Assembly: GCA_963836405.1 (NCBI GenBank)
Contig: CAWIJL010000021.1
Location: forward strand, 62,001 to 126,000
Source of the DNA: CAWIJJ01 sp963836405
GTDB lineage: Bacteria; Acidobacteriota; Terriglobia; Bryobacterales; Bryobacteraceae
Reading direction: 5' to 3'
DNA: 64,000 bases
Shown here: piece by piece, positions 45,625 to 55,504 of the stretch
Layout: each line of letters opens with the position of its first letter
Position numbering within the stretch: the first letter of the stretch is position 1
Program-made: the position numbers and the translations under genes
Notes under the pieces: model-generated
Told to the model about the DNA's origin: nothing
Seen by the model: only the letters and a program-made list of their open reading frames with translations
Databases searched by the model: none

Positions 45625-46361
45625 GCCAGAAACCACCGGAACGCCTCCTCCGCCACTTCCCGGGGAACCGTGTGCGGCCCTTCGAACTCCCGGTAGCTTA
45701 CCTTGTAGCCCGCGCGCTTCAATTCGGGAACCAGGCGGCGGCTGCAGGAGTCGATCGGGAGGATGGTGTCGTTCGTACCGTGAGAGATGAACAGCCGCGG
45801 TTTGCCCTGCCGCTGCATGCCCGCCGGGATAAAGCCGGGCGAGAAGGCCATCACCGCTCCGAACAGGTCGGCGTTGGAAAGTCCGAGTCCGAGCGCATAC
45901 GAGGCGCCGTCGGAGAAACCACACACCGCTATCCGCCGCGAGTCCACGCGGCATGTTTCGAAAGTTCGTTTCAACGCCGCGTCGATCGTCTCGACATCCT
46001 GTCCGTAACCGTTCCGGATCGCATCCCAGGTCGTGTCTTTCGAGCCGGGTGACAGAAGTAGCGTGCCGAATTGGTCCGCCAGAGGGCCCAGGCGTGTGCG
46101 GCCTTGCTGCGGTGAGCCGGTCGCTCCGTGCAGATAAACGAGCAGGGGGAGGGGCCGTTCGCGGGCCGCCGTTTCGGGAACATACAGCAATGCGTCGCGC
46201 TCCCGCCGAATGCCCAGGGAATGAATGCCGGGCTCGATCGCCGCCGAATTGGCAGACGGCCGCGCCGCGAGCCGCACGCCTGACGCGGCGCCGGACGGGC
46301 GCGCGGCGCAAGCGGCCATCCATCCACCGCCGATCGCAGGCAGAAAAGTTCGCCGGTTCAT
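45621..46361 (-). CDS. Tat-signal alpha/beta-hydrolase (PHB-depolymerase/phospholipase-like)
   Basis: A 246-residue alpha/beta-hydrolase. A twin-arginine start (NRRTFLPAIGGGW) suggests export. The oxyanion region is VYLHGATGS, the nucleophile elbow CGFSDGASYALG (GxSxG with Ser), the acid in GTNDTILPID and the His in FEGPHTVP. It probably cleaves ester or amide bonds in a polymer or lipid. Four-base overlaps join it to both neighbours in the leftward operon. Confidence 0.88.
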   Translation of the reverse strand: MNRRTFLPAIGGGWMAACAARPSGAASGVRLAARPSANSAAIEPGIHSLGIRRERDALLYVPETAARERPLPLLVYLHGATGSPQQGRTRLGPLADQFGTLLLSPGSKDTTWDAIRNGYGQDVETIDAALKRTFETCRVDSRRIAVCGFSDGASYALGLGLSNADLFGAVMAFSPGFIPAGMQRQGKPRLFISHGTNDTILPIDSCSRRLVPELKRAGYKVSYREFEGPHTVPREVAEEAFRWFLA

Positions 46362-47329
46362 GAGGGCCGGCACTCCACCACGAACCGCCCGTTCGGCAAT
46401 CGCCCGGAGGCGCGGACTTCCAGGCCGGCGGTGCCTGCCAGCGCGCGAAACTCTGGAAGCGTGCGGTCCTTTCCTCCCACCAGCACCAGCATCAGCAGTT
46501 CGGGTGACGCGACCTCGCCCGCATTGACGCCGTTCACCACCACCACCCGCCCCGACGGCCGCGCCGCTTCGGCGCAACGCGCGAGAATTGCGGCGGCTTC
46601 CCGGTCCGGCCAGTCGCTGAGCACGCTTTTCACCAGGTAGAGATCCCCGCCGGCGGGCAGCGGATCGAAGAAACTTTGCCCCGCCACGCTCACCCTGCCG
46701 GCGACGCCCGCAGCTTCGAAAATTTTTCTCGAGCGGGCCACCGTGCGAGGAAGGTCCACCAGAATGCCGCGAACTTCCGCGTGCGCCTTGAGAACCTCGG
46801 CCAGCAACGCGCCCGTGCCGCCGCCGACATCGACCACCGTGCGCACATCGCGCCAACCTCCCGGGTCCAACAACACCTCGGCGTCTGGAGTGCCGTGTCC
46901 GACCGGTCCCAGGAGCGCGTCGAAATCGGCGGCCACTTCGGGATTAGCGTCCAGGTCTTCCCAAAAGGGCAGCCCGAAGGCCTCGTTATACTTGGGCCGC
47001 CCGCTTCGCACCGCCGACAGTAGCGTTCCCCAGGCGTGCGCCATGCGGCCGCCGATTCCATCCAGGTCCAGGCCGATCCGCACCGATTCGTCCAGTAAAC
47101 TGCGTGCCATGTCGTTCAGCGCGAATCGGCCGGGAGCCGGTTCTTCGAATACGCCCTTGCTCACCAGGTGCCGCAGGACCCGCTCCAGGTATGCCGCATC
47201 GGCGCCGCAGGCTTTCGCCAGTTCGCGAATGCCGCCCGATCCGGCCTGGATGTGCTCGGCAACCCGCAGCGTGGCCGCAACCAGCACGCACCAGGGTGTG
47301 GATAGATCGCTCAACGCCCAGAGGTCCAT
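46358..47329 (-). CDS. SAM-dependent O-methyltransferase (plant-type/acetylserotonin family)
   Basis: A 323-residue protein with an N-terminal winged-helix dimerisation domain (IRELAKACGADAAYLERVLRHLVSKGVFEE) and a Rossmann methyltransferase domain (VVDVGGGTGALLAEVL; SAM loop). The later VKSVLSDWPDREAAAIL replaces the usual His-containing VLHDW motif with SVLSDW, so the base may be different or absent. These enzymes O-methylate phenolic small molecules. It lies 18 bases after the PQQ dehydrogenase. Confidence 0.85.
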   Translation of the reverse strand: MDLWALSDLSTPWCVLVAATLRVAEHIQAGSGGIRELAKACGADAAYLERVLRHLVSKGVFEEPAPGRFALNDMARSLLDESVRIGLDLDGIGGRMAHAWGTLLSAVRSGRPKYNEAFGLPFWEDLDANPEVAADFDALLGPVGHGTPDAEVLLDPGGWRDVRTVVDVGGGTGALLAEVLKAHAEVRGILVDLPRTVARSRKIFEAAGVAGRVSVAGQSFFDPLPAGGDLYLVKSVLSDWPDREAAAILARCAEAARPSGRVVVVNGVNAGEVASPELLMLVLVGGKDRTLPEFRALAGTAGLEVRASGRLPNGRFVVECRPS

Positions 47330-47347
47330 CCCGCCATGATGACACGC

Positions 47348-49456
47348 CTACCGGCTCAAGGTTTTGGCCAGGTACTCCGCAATAATCTTGAGTTCCGCGT
47401 CCGTCGCGCGAGCGCCGCGCGCCGCCATGTTCCGGACCACCGCATTCCAGTCTGGTGCACTCATCCGCTGGCTAGTGACGACTTCCATTGCGTGACACCC
47501 GGACCCGCAGGTCCTTTCCACCAGCGCCTTCTCCCCTCCCGCGGGTGGCGCCGCCACGGCAGGTTCACCGTCTTTTGACTCCACCGTCCGGCCGGATCGC
47601 GCCCTGTCGATGGCCGCCGTCACCGCTGCCGGCAGCGGCTTGCGCGGAGCGTCCGGGAGGGCGAAAGCCATCAACGCATTGCCCGTGGGCCCGCCGAAGA
47701 AGCCGCCGCCGCCGCCCGCCATCAGCGCCACGTACTGCCGCCCGTCCCTGCCCATGTACGTGATCGGGCTCGTGTAACCGCTGGCCTCCAGCTTTTCCTC
47801 CCACAGCAGCTTGCCCGACTTGGAGTCGAACGCGCGAAAGCGGGCATCGTTCGTGGCCGCAATCCACACAATGCCGCCCCCTGTGGCGATGCTGCCGCCC
47901 AGGTTCAGCGCGCCGGTATCGTGCACGCCCAGCGATTCGAGCGCTTCCGTTTTGCCCAAAACCGAACGCCATGCCACCTCGCCCGAGGCCAGGTCCACCG
48001 CGATCATCTCTCCAAACGGAGGATTCTGGCAAGGGATGTGCGTCTCGCGATTCCAGAATCGCGCATACGATCCGTACGCCGACGTTCGCGCGTAGCTTCC
48101 GCCGCGCTGCTCCAGGTGCCCCCATTGCGCAACGTTCATGAGGTTCACGAACAGCAAGCCCAGCTTGGGGTCCACCGAAACCCCACCCCAATTGCCCCCG
48201 CCCAGTGTGCTGGGGAAGAAGACCGCGTTGCCCTCGAGAGGCAGCGGCGTGTAGGCGGCGCCGAATTTCATTCCGTTGCTTTCGAACAGATCCTTGCAAA
48301 ACCGCGCGTGCTCGGGAGAGCGGTCGTACAGGTCCTGCGGCCCGAAATTCATCTTGGCCAGCGGAGGCGGCTTCACCGGAAAGGGCTGCGTCTTCGCCGT
48401 CGCTTCTCCGGGCACTTCCGATTGCGGCACCGGCCGTTCTTCCACACCGTAGACCGGTTCGCCCGTGACCCGGTCGAACACGAACAGCATCCCCATCTTG
48501 GTAATCTGCGCGACCGCCGGAATCGCGCGCCCCCCGCGCCGCAGGTCGAACAACGCGGGAGGCGCCGCCAGGTCGTAATCCCAAAGGTCGTGATGGACCA
48601 GTTGGCGGTGCCATTTCACGATCCCTGTGCGGGCGTCCAGCGCAACCAGCGAATTACCGTACAGGTTGTCGCCCAAGCGGTCGCCGCCGTAGAAATCCGA
48701 AGTCGGAGAACCGATCGGCGCGTACACGATGCCGCGCTGCACGTCCACCGTGAAGAACCCCCACACGTTGGTCCCCGAACGGTTCTTCCAGCCATCCGCC
48801 GGCCACGTCTCCGAGCCCGGCTCGCCGGGTCGCGGGACCGTGTGAAACGTCCACCGCAGCGCGCCTGTCCTCGCATCCCAGCCGCGAATGTCGCCATACG
48901 CGCCGGTGCTCGGCGAGCCCTCCGTGTTGTTGCCGCCAGTCACCACGATGTCGCCAAACACCGCAGGCGGCGATTGCAAAGTGAAACGCGCGTCCTCCAG
49001 GTCGCCGAGCACGCCTTTCTTGAGGTCCACCCGGCCTTCGTTTCCAAACCCCGGAGCGGGCTTTCCGTTCACCGCATCGAGGGCCAGCAGGAACGATCCG
49101 TTGCCGGTGAAGATGCGCGGATGCAAGCCGCCGGATCCCGGCCAATACGCCACCCCTCGCAGCGAGACGGGGGCGGCAGCATACTTCCACAGCAGGTCGC
49201 CGGTTTCGGGCGCCAAGGCGTACACTCCATCGGGCGCCGTTAGGTACATCACGCCGTTCACCACTACCGGGACAGCCTGCGACCCCGGCTTGTCCACACG
49301 AAACACCCATGCCGGCTTCAGCCGCCCCACATTACCGGCGTGTATCTGGCTCAATGGGGAATATCGCATGGCGCCCGGGTCGTTGCCGTACGCCGGCCAG
49401 TCCGTCTGCGCGAAAGCGCCGGCTCCGAGCAGCAGAATAAGCGGGAACTTGAGCAT
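47348..49456 (-). CDS. PQQ-dependent dehydrogenase with C-terminal cytochrome c domain
   Basis: A 702-residue periplasmic quinoprotein. The signal peptide (LILLLGAGAFAQ) precedes the WPAYGNDPGAMRYSPLSQI start seen in PQQ alcohol/glucose-type dehydrogenases. Eight-bladed propeller motifs recur (GKLLWEEKL, GEVAWRSVL, GALRWTFHT). About 600 residues in, a linker leads to a small cytochrome-c-like domain with CGSGCHAMEV, a CxxCH haem site. Electrons would pass from an oxidised alcohol or aldose to haem. A PQQ biosynthesis operon is not in the window. Confidence 0.9.
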   Translation of the reverse strand: MLKFPLILLLGAGAFAQTDWPAYGNDPGAMRYSPLSQIHAGNVGRLKPAWVFRVDKPGSQAVPVVVNGVMYLTAPDGVYALAPETGDLLWKYAAAPVSLRGVAYWPGSGGLHPRIFTGNGSFLLALDAVNGKPAPGFGNEGRVDLKKGVLGDLEDARFTLQSPPAVFGDIVVTGGNNTEGSPSTGAYGDIRGWDARTGALRWTFHTVPRPGEPGSETWPADGWKNRSGTNVWGFFTVDVQRGIVYAPIGSPTSDFYGGDRLGDNLYGNSLVALDARTGIVKWHRQLVHHDLWDYDLAAPPALFDLRRGGRAIPAVAQITKMGMLFVFDRVTGEPVYGVEERPVPQSEVPGEATAKTQPFPVKPPPLAKMNFGPQDLYDRSPEHARFCKDLFESNGMKFGAAYTPLPLEGNAVFFPSTLGGGNWGGVSVDPKLGLLFVNLMNVAQWGHLEQRGGSYARTSAYGSYARFWNRETHIPCQNPPFGEMIAVDLASGEVAWRSVLGKTEALESLGVHDTGALNLGGSIATGGGIVWIAATNDARFRAFDSKSGKLLWEEKLEASGYTSPITYMGRDGRQYVALMAGGGGGFFGGPTGNALMAFALPDAPRKPLPAAVTAAIDRARSGRTVESKDGEPAVAAPPAGGEKALVERTCGSGCHAMEVVTSQRMSAPDWNAVVRNMAARGARATDAELKIIAEYLAKTLSR

Positions 49457-49475
49457 TTCGATTTCCTTGCCGGGC

Positions 49476-51528
49476 TTACTTCACCACGAGCGTGATTCCC
49501 GGCTGGCTTCTCGCATCACCCACCTGCACCTCCACCAGCGCTTCGCCGGCCGGAATTTCCGCCGGTATCCGCGCGTTCACCTGGAAGAGGCCGGCGGTCT
49601 GCCCCGGGGCGGCTCCTGCATACGTGACCTCGGCCGATTGTCCGCCGATGCGCACCTGCACCGGCAACTTCGGCTTCGCAAGCGCATCCGCTGTGGCGAT
49701 CCGGCCATCGACTCCGCCCGGCTCGGTCTGCCCCTCGCCGGTGGCGTAGATGGAGACCACCGAACCCCTGACAGCGGGCGCCGTCGTGGCGTTCACGGTG
49801 ACGCCGTCCTCGTTGAGAATCGCGCCTTGCCCGCTGCCCGTGTAATCGGCCGAAAAGACCGACGGCGCCACCGCCGCAACCGGAAAAGCGACCGTATCGG
49901 AAGTGAAGTTGCCGTTTCGGACCTGCACCTGCGTGCCCGCTTTGCCGTCCACCGCATACGGTACGATGGCTGCCACCTGCCCTGCCGACGTGTACAAAAG
50001 CGGTGCTGGCATGCCGTCGAACAAAACCTCGGTGCCTCCCAGGCTCGTCGCCAGCCGCCCGTCCGGACCGAGCTGTGCTCCGTCGTTTGCCGAGCCCAGC
50101 CGCGATCCATACAGCACGACGATCTTTCCCGGGGTGACCGCTCCGGGTCGGCCGCTGGCCCCGTCCACCAGTCCGGAACTGACGAACAGCGGCCGGTTGC
50201 CCACCTGCGGCGGCGCGGCAAGAATGTAGGCCACAGTCGCGGTTCGCAGCACGTCGATTTCCGCGGCCTTGCGCGGAACCACGGACAAAATCAGGCTGCC
50301 CATCTCATCGGTCGATTGCTCGCCCCAGGTCACTCGTTTGGGCGGATTGTTCGGATTCCGGAAGTTGTCCGCCGAGTTATCGTAAATCAGCTCGCCGTCG
50401 ATGCGCGTACCTCTTGGGCAGCGGCAACAGGCTCGCGAACTGATACTGGTCCTGCCAGTTGAAATCCCAGTCGCGGATCCAGAGCAGAATCCTGACCTCG
50501 CCCGATGGCAGCGTGGCCGTGAGCTTCGCCTCCCGCGCGAGATAGTGCGCATGCGCCGTGACCCCGACCGCATCGACGTCGGCCGGAATCGTGAACGAGC
50601 CGCGCAGTTTGTAGTCCCGCATGCCGGCGGGTATGTCGATGTTTGCGCGGATACCGAAAAAGGCGGGTGCCTGAAGCTGCGTGAGATCGCGCGCGGGCTT
50701 GGGTCCGAAATAGAGCCCGACCACCGTCTTTTCCGCCTGCGAGAGTCCGTTCGGATGAAAGTGCGTTTGTAGCAGCAGGTCCGCACCCTTGCGCAAGGGC
50801 AGGGCGATGCCCTCCGGCAGGAATGCGGGCGTCGTGCCCGGTACCCAGCCCCCCAGACCCCCGGTAAGCGCCGTAATCGGATCGCCCGCCTGAACCGTGA
50901 AGATCGCGCCCAGCCCCGGAAAGCCCGGTTTGCCGTCGCGGCCGTCCTGTGCCCGCGCCGCCCCCGTGGTGTCGGTGAAGAACAGGACGTGGTGGACCAC
51001 GCCGCGCGCCGACGGCTTCAGTTCGATGGCTTTGACCCACTTGTCCTCGCTGAGCCCGGTTGGCAGGACAAAATTCCGGTAAATATCCGGTCCATCGGCG
51101 GGAACGGCGAAGCCGGCGGGCATTTCCAACACCAGGTCCGGCGTGCCGAGTTGCCATCCGTCCGCGAACGCAGGCATCTGCGGCAGCCGCGCGGGATCGC
51201 CTTCCGGGGCGCCCTCCGCCACCCATTGGCGGATCAGCTCGATCTGTTCCGCTGTCAGCCTCCGCTCGTCCCGATAGGGAACCCAACCCGGCTCCGGTTT
51301 CCAGGGCGGCATGTACCGCGACCCGACCACTGCCGCGATCGTGGCTGCCCGCCGGCGCACTTCCTCGTAAGTAGTGAGCGGGAAAGGCGCCACCTGCCCG
51401 ATTCGGTGGCACTTTACGCAGTTATTGAAAATGATGGGTGCGACGTGTTCGGAGAAGGTGACATCCTGACCCTGGCATAGCCCCGTGTGCGCGAACAGGA
51501 ACGGAAACAGAAACAACAGGCGACGCAT
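49476..51528 (-). pseudogene. cytochrome c / type II copper monooxygenase-like protein with TIGR03437 domain, one frameshift
   Basis: The N-terminal part has a signal (RRLLFLFPFLFAHTGLCQG) and a haem c motif NNCVKCHRIG. A copper type II, ascorbate-dependent monooxygenase-like region follows, with HHVLFF, HFHPNG and TAHAHYLAR as probable metal His. Then the frame must shift by one base near 50411-50414 (one extra A on the coding strand, CCCAAG-A-GGT) so that LPLPK continues as GTRIDGELIYDNS. The downstream frame ends with a TIGR03437 domain (TPGKIVVLYGSRLG, LYTSAGQVAAIVPY, VVSIYATGEGQT). The ATG at 51528 follows a GGGGGA site. Whether this is decay or a base-call error is open. Confidence 0.78.
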
Positions 51529-51608
51529 ATTCCCCCAAGTGCTCATGCCAGTATCGCCCGCGAACGGAAATGGCGCAACACGCCTTCATAGGCCCGCCGG
51601 TGCCCGTA

Positions 51609-51614
51609 TATAAT
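51609..51614 (+). promoter_or_regulatory. candidate -10 element, near-leaderless transcript
   Basis: TATAAT lies eight bases before the ATG at 51622, so a transcript would start at or next to the start codon. No convincing -35 box is visible. Confidence 0.45.
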
Positions 51615-51621
51615 CGAATCC

Positions 51622-52548
51622 ATGACCAGGCGTGAATGGGTTGCCGCGGGACTGGCGCTTGCCGGCACTGCTTTCGGAAAGAGCCGCATCGATAAATCCA
51701 GGCTCAGCGCAATTACCGACGAAATCGGCAAGACTCCGGACGATGCCATCGCATTCGCTCACCAGTACGGTCTTCAGTTCGTCGAAATCCGCAACCCTGC
51801 CGGCAGCAGGCAGGAATACTTCACGCTTCCCGAAGCGCAGATCAAGGCGGACGCCCTGCGTTTCGCACGCGAAGGACTCAAGGTTTCATTCGTCAACACC
51901 AGCCTGATGAAGTTCACCTGGCCCGGCATGGAGGCCGCGCGCCGGCGGCAGGAAACTCCGGAGGCCCGCGATAAGCGCCTGGCGGCCGAGCAGGTCCGCT
52001 GGGATAACCGTATGCAGGATCTCCAGAAGGCCCTCACCTGCGCCCAGATCATGGGCTGCGACAAAGTCCGCATCTTTACCGGGTCGCGGGTGGAGGATCC
52101 GCAAACCGTTTTCCCCAGAGTCGTCGATACGATCGGCGAAATGGCCAGGCAGGCCGATAAGCAAAAAATCCATCTGCTCGTCGAGAACGAAGCTTCGCAG
52201 AACGTCGCCACTTCGGCGGAACTCGCCGGCGTCGTCAACGCGATCCCCGATAAATGGGTGGGGCTCAACTGGGACCCCGACAACGCCTTCGGCAAAGAGG
52301 TGGCGTATCCGGACGGGTACTCCCTGCTGCCCAAAAAGCGAATTCTGAACGTGCAGATCAAGGGTCACAACATCATGCCCAAGGCCGCGGGACTGCTCGA
52401 CTGGAAGACGATCTTCGTGGCGCTCGACAAAGACGGGTACGCCGGCAAGTTCGGCCTCGAGACCCATATCTTCGACGGAACGCTCATCGAGGCGGCTCAC
52501 GTCTCGATGGGTGAAATGGTGCGCATCGTCGGCGAGCTCTCCAGATGA
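51622..52548 (+). CDS. Tat-signal xylose-isomerase-like TIM-barrel protein
   Basis: A 308-residue sugar-phosphate isomerase/epimerase-like protein. It begins with a short twin-arginine-type signal (TRREWVAAGLALAGTAFG). TIM-barrel strands carry likely metal ligands: Glu in LLVENEAS, Asp in LNWDPDNAFG, and Glu in GLETHIFDG. The last four bases overlap the next gene (ATGA). The substrate is unknown. Confidence 0.87.
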   Translation: MTRREWVAAGLALAGTAFGKSRIDKSRLSAITDEIGKTPDDAIAFAHQYGLQFVEIRNPAGSRQEYFTLPEAQIKADALRFAREGLKVSFVNTSLMKFTWPGMEAARRRQETPEARDKRLAAEQVRWDNRMQDLQKALTCAQIMGCDKVRIFTGSRVEDPQTVFPRVVDTIGEMARQADKQKIHLLVENEASQNVATSAELAGVVNAIPDKWVGLNWDPDNAFGKEVAYPDGYSLLPKKRILNVQIKGHNIMPKAAGLLDWKTIFVALDKDGYAGKFGLETHIFDGTLIEAAHVSMGEMVRIVGELSR

Positions 52549-53033
52549 AGAACCTCCCGCTGGCGGCGTTCGCAATCGGCATCGGCGTGATCGCCATCAT
52601 TGTCGCGGGAGTCCTCTACATGCAGCGCGGGGCGCGCATCGGAGTGACCGGAGAGTTCCTGAAAGTTCGCACCGCGCCGCTGGACGACGGCAGTTCGGTG
52701 GCCGTGGCCGACTTCCGCTTTCACAACCCGGGCAAACTGCTCATGGTGGTCCGCGGCGTGACCCTGGTGATGGAAGACAAATCCGGCAACCGCATCGAAG
52801 GAACAACCGTGGCGGAGGCGGACGCCAAGAGGATGTTCGACGCGCTTCCTCTTCTGGGTCAGAAGTACAACACCACCCTGATGACCCGCGATCGCATCCC
52901 TTCCGGTGCCACCGAGGATCGCATGGTGGCGGCGCGCTTCGAGATGCCGGAATCGAAGCTTCAGGAACGCCAACGTTTTCTGGTGCGAATCGAAGATGTG
53001 GACGGACCCGTTTCGGAGCTGACCGAAAAGTAG
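52545..53033 (+). CDS. membrane-anchored protein of unknown function
   Basis: A 162-residue protein with one N-terminal membrane helix (LAAFAIGIGVIAIIVAGVLYM). The rest is a beta-rich extracytoplasmic domain (VRTAPLDDGSSVAVADFRFHNPG, VVRGVTLVMEDKSGN) that looks like an immunoglobulin- or LEA-type fold. I do not recognise a family. It overlaps the isomerase-like gene by four bases, so they are co-translated. Confidence 0.7.
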   Translation: MKNLPLAAFAIGIGVIAIIVAGVLYMQRGARIGVTGEFLKVRTAPLDDGSSVAVADFRFHNPGKLLMVVRGVTLVMEDKSGNRIEGTTVAEADAKRMFDALPLLGQKYNTTLMTRDRIPSGATEDRMVAARFEMPESKLQERQRFLVRIEDVDGPVSELTEK

Positions 53034-53049
53034 CGTTTTTGCGCGCCTT

Positions 53050-55440
53050 CTACCGCCGCAAAACGGCCCTATGGGGATCCAGCGTCACCTTCAGCGCCGC
53101 CTGCTTCAGATTCACCGTAAACGCAACCGGCGAACTGCCGGAACGGACCCATTCGGTTACCGCGCGGCCGCGGGCGAGTTGTATCTCCACGGGCACCAAC
53201 GCGCCGAAATCGTCGTCCACGTCGGACTGCGTCAGCGTGCCCACCACTTTCACGTTCGGCGCCTTGCCCTTCACCGAGTAGTTGAGCTTGAGCGCGGGAA
53301 CACCCGTGCCGTAAACCCACTGCTCGAAGAATTCCTCCAGTTGCGCATCGTCGGATTTGGGCGGAAGGTATTTCGCGGCCAGCACGCGGAACTGCTCCGT
53401 CGTGATTTCTTTCCGATCGTAGGTTTTGGCCAGGTCGGCGAGCATCGCCATGAACCGCTCGTCGCCCATGCGTCGCCGCAGCATATGCAGGATCCAGGAG
53501 CCTTTTCCGTACGTGATCGCCCGCCAGGCGCGCGGCTCGAGCGAGTTTTCGAGGCGTGTTCCGAGCACGATCGGACCGGCTGCATCCACCATCGTGCCGG
53601 CTTCGTTGGTTTCCAGCAGTCCGTCCCGGTAGGCATCCAGCAGTTGGTCTGTGCGGCTCTCCGCGCCCCGCCTCTTCTCGAGGTACAGAAGCGCGGAATA
53701 GTTGGCCAGCGCCTCCATCAGCCAGTAGTCCCGGTAAGTTGCCGCTGTCACACGGTTGCCCCACCACTGGTGCGCCACCTCATGGGCCTGAAGCACCTCG
53801 GCAAAGAAGATATCCTGTACGTCCGCCCGGCTGTTGGCCGTGCGGACCGGCGGCTTGAGGTAAGAGAGCGTGGAAAGATAGATGATTCCGGGGAAGCCTT
53901 GCCCGAACGTTCCCGGAATGGGAGCGACGGTGAGGTGCGGCAGCGCCGGTGGGCCGAACTTCAGCGTCATGAACTCCATCGCCGAAGCCACTTCCGAGGC
54001 GAGAGTGCGGAGCCGGTCGGTGGGATTTGGCGCGGGCGGCAGGATCACCGCGGTAGTGAGCCTGTCGGGCACCCGCCGGTCGGGCAGCGAGGGAAGCATC
54101 GGCACGGTCTGCGGCTTGGGCTGTAGGGCCCGCTCCAGCGCGTGATTCGCGTAGACGTCCACCACGTAGCCGCCCTTCTCCACGCGCTCGTGGGCATAGT
54201 TGCCCAGGTTGAAGCCGGCCATGCGGATGGGGGCGGGTGTGCGCCGTCTGGTGATTCGCCACTCGCCTTCGGTGCGGTCGTCCACCACGTCACCGGGAGT
54301 CACAAGGTCCAGGTCGGCTGGGTAACGGAATTGAAGATCGTAGGAAGCGAACGCCAGGCCGTGCGAGGGGTACCAGTTGCCGCGGGCGCTGACAAAGAAG
54401 ACGCGGTCGCCGGCTTCGAAGATCACTTTTCCCGAGTGATGGAAGACAAACTCGTACTCGCGGCCGGCACGCAGCGGTTCGGGGGGCACCACCAGGAAGA
54501 GCACGTTGCCGCCGCGCGCGAGGTCCTGGCGCAGTGAGTCCCGCTGCAGCACCTCGGCGGGCTGGCCGTCCACCGTGACTTCGCTGACGTGCATGTCCGG
54601 AGTGATGTCGAAGGCCGCCGTCAGCAGGCCGTCCGTGTCCGACGTGACCTTCACGCGCGTGGTGGCTTTCAGCGTGAGATCCGGTTCCACCGTGGCTTCA
54701 ATCCGGAAATCCCGGAGCGTCAGGTCCGGCGGCTCGCGCTTCGGGTTCTGCCGCGCGGCGCGCGAAGGAAAACTCGTCCACGTGTCGAAGAACGTCCGCT
54801 CGTTGCGGGTGACCACCTGCCCCGCAAAGATCTGCTCCGGACTCTCGGGATCGTACACCAGGTCGAAATTGCCGCGTTGCGTGCCGTGCAGCAGTGCCGC
54901 GAACAATCCGGCCTTGTGCCCCGGACCGTCCATCAGGTCCAACGTCAGGCGCGTCTGGTAGCTGGCGCCGAGATTACGCAGGACCGGCGTCCACTCTTCA
55001 TCCAGAAGGGGCGCCACCTCCGGCGACTTCCTGTTCCCCGGATTCGCGGCGATCTGTTCCTGAAGCAACTCGAAATCGTCACCCGTGAACAAAAACAGGC
55101 CGCCTCGAAAATGCTCGTCGAGCGTCGGAGAAGCGATGTAGTGTGCCAGCGAAACCCGTTCGGCCCGGTTGGGAGGCAGCAGCAGCACCTCTGCGTCCCC
55201 ACCCTCCACGTCCGCCACGAAAACCGCCGCAATCCGCCTGCCGTGCACCGGCTGGCTGAAAATCAGGTGTCCGTCGTTCAAGTATATTTTGATGTCCTGC
55301 TTGACGATGTTGAGGTCGCGGACCCGGTAGCATTCCTCGCGGTCGAACGAGTTCTCTCGAATCGCGCGGGCCACGTCCGCGGCCGAAGCCGCCGGGGCGG
55401 GAAGAGGCAGCAGGAGGAGGGCCGCAAAGAGCCATCGCAT
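53050..55440 (-). CDS. exported M1-family metallopeptidase
   Basis: A 796-residue protein with a signal peptide (LFAALLLLPLPAPAASA). The N-terminal ~280 residues are an unassigned beta domain. The M1 beta-saddle and catalytic domains follow (about 270-700). The zinc site HEVAHQWWGN is at bases 53770-53784 (HExxH), with the third ligand in WLMEALANYSALLYL. The GAMEN-like exopeptidase loop is less clear: PGTFGQGFPGIIYLS lies in that position, so true aminopeptidase specificity is uncertain. A C-terminal beta domain ends the protein. Confidence 0.88.
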   Translation of the reverse strand: MRWLFAALLLLPLPAPAASAADVARAIRENSFDREECYRVRDLNIVKQDIKIYLNDGHLIFSQPVHGRRIAAVFVADVEGGDAEVLLLPPNRAERVSLAHYIASPTLDEHFRGGLFLFTGDDFELLQEQIAANPGNRKSPEVAPLLDEEWTPVLRNLGASYQTRLTLDLMDGPGHKAGLFAALLHGTQRGNFDLVYDPESPEQIFAGQVVTRNERTFFDTWTSFPSRAARQNPKREPPDLTLRDFRIEATVEPDLTLKATTRVKVTSDTDGLLTAAFDITPDMHVSEVTVDGQPAEVLQRDSLRQDLARGGNVLFLVVPPEPLRAGREYEFVFHHSGKVIFEAGDRVFFVSARGNWYPSHGLAFASYDLQFRYPADLDLVTPGDVVDDRTEGEWRITRRRTPAPIRMAGFNLGNYAHERVEKGGYVVDVYANHALERALQPKPQTVPMLPSLPDRRVPDRLTTAVILPPAPNPTDRLRTLASEVASAMEFMTLKFGPPALPHLTVAPIPGTFGQGFPGIIYLSTLSYLKPPVRTANSRADVQDIFFAEVLQAHEVAHQWWGNRVTAATYRDYWLMEALANYSALLYLEKRRGAESRTDQLLDAYRDGLLETNEAGTMVDAAGPIVLGTRLENSLEPRAWRAITYGKGSWILHMLRRRMGDERFMAMLADLAKTYDRKEITTEQFRVLAAKYLPPKSDDAQLEEFFEQWVYGTGVPALKLNYSVKGKAPNVKVVGTLTQSDVDDDFGALVPVEIQLARGRAVTEWVRSGSSPVAFTVNLKQAALKVTLDPHRAVLRR

Positions 55441-55504
55441 GCTTACAGTCTACTCCGAGGAGCTACACTCAAAAGGCGCGGACATTTCCGGCGGAGAGTT
55501 CGAT

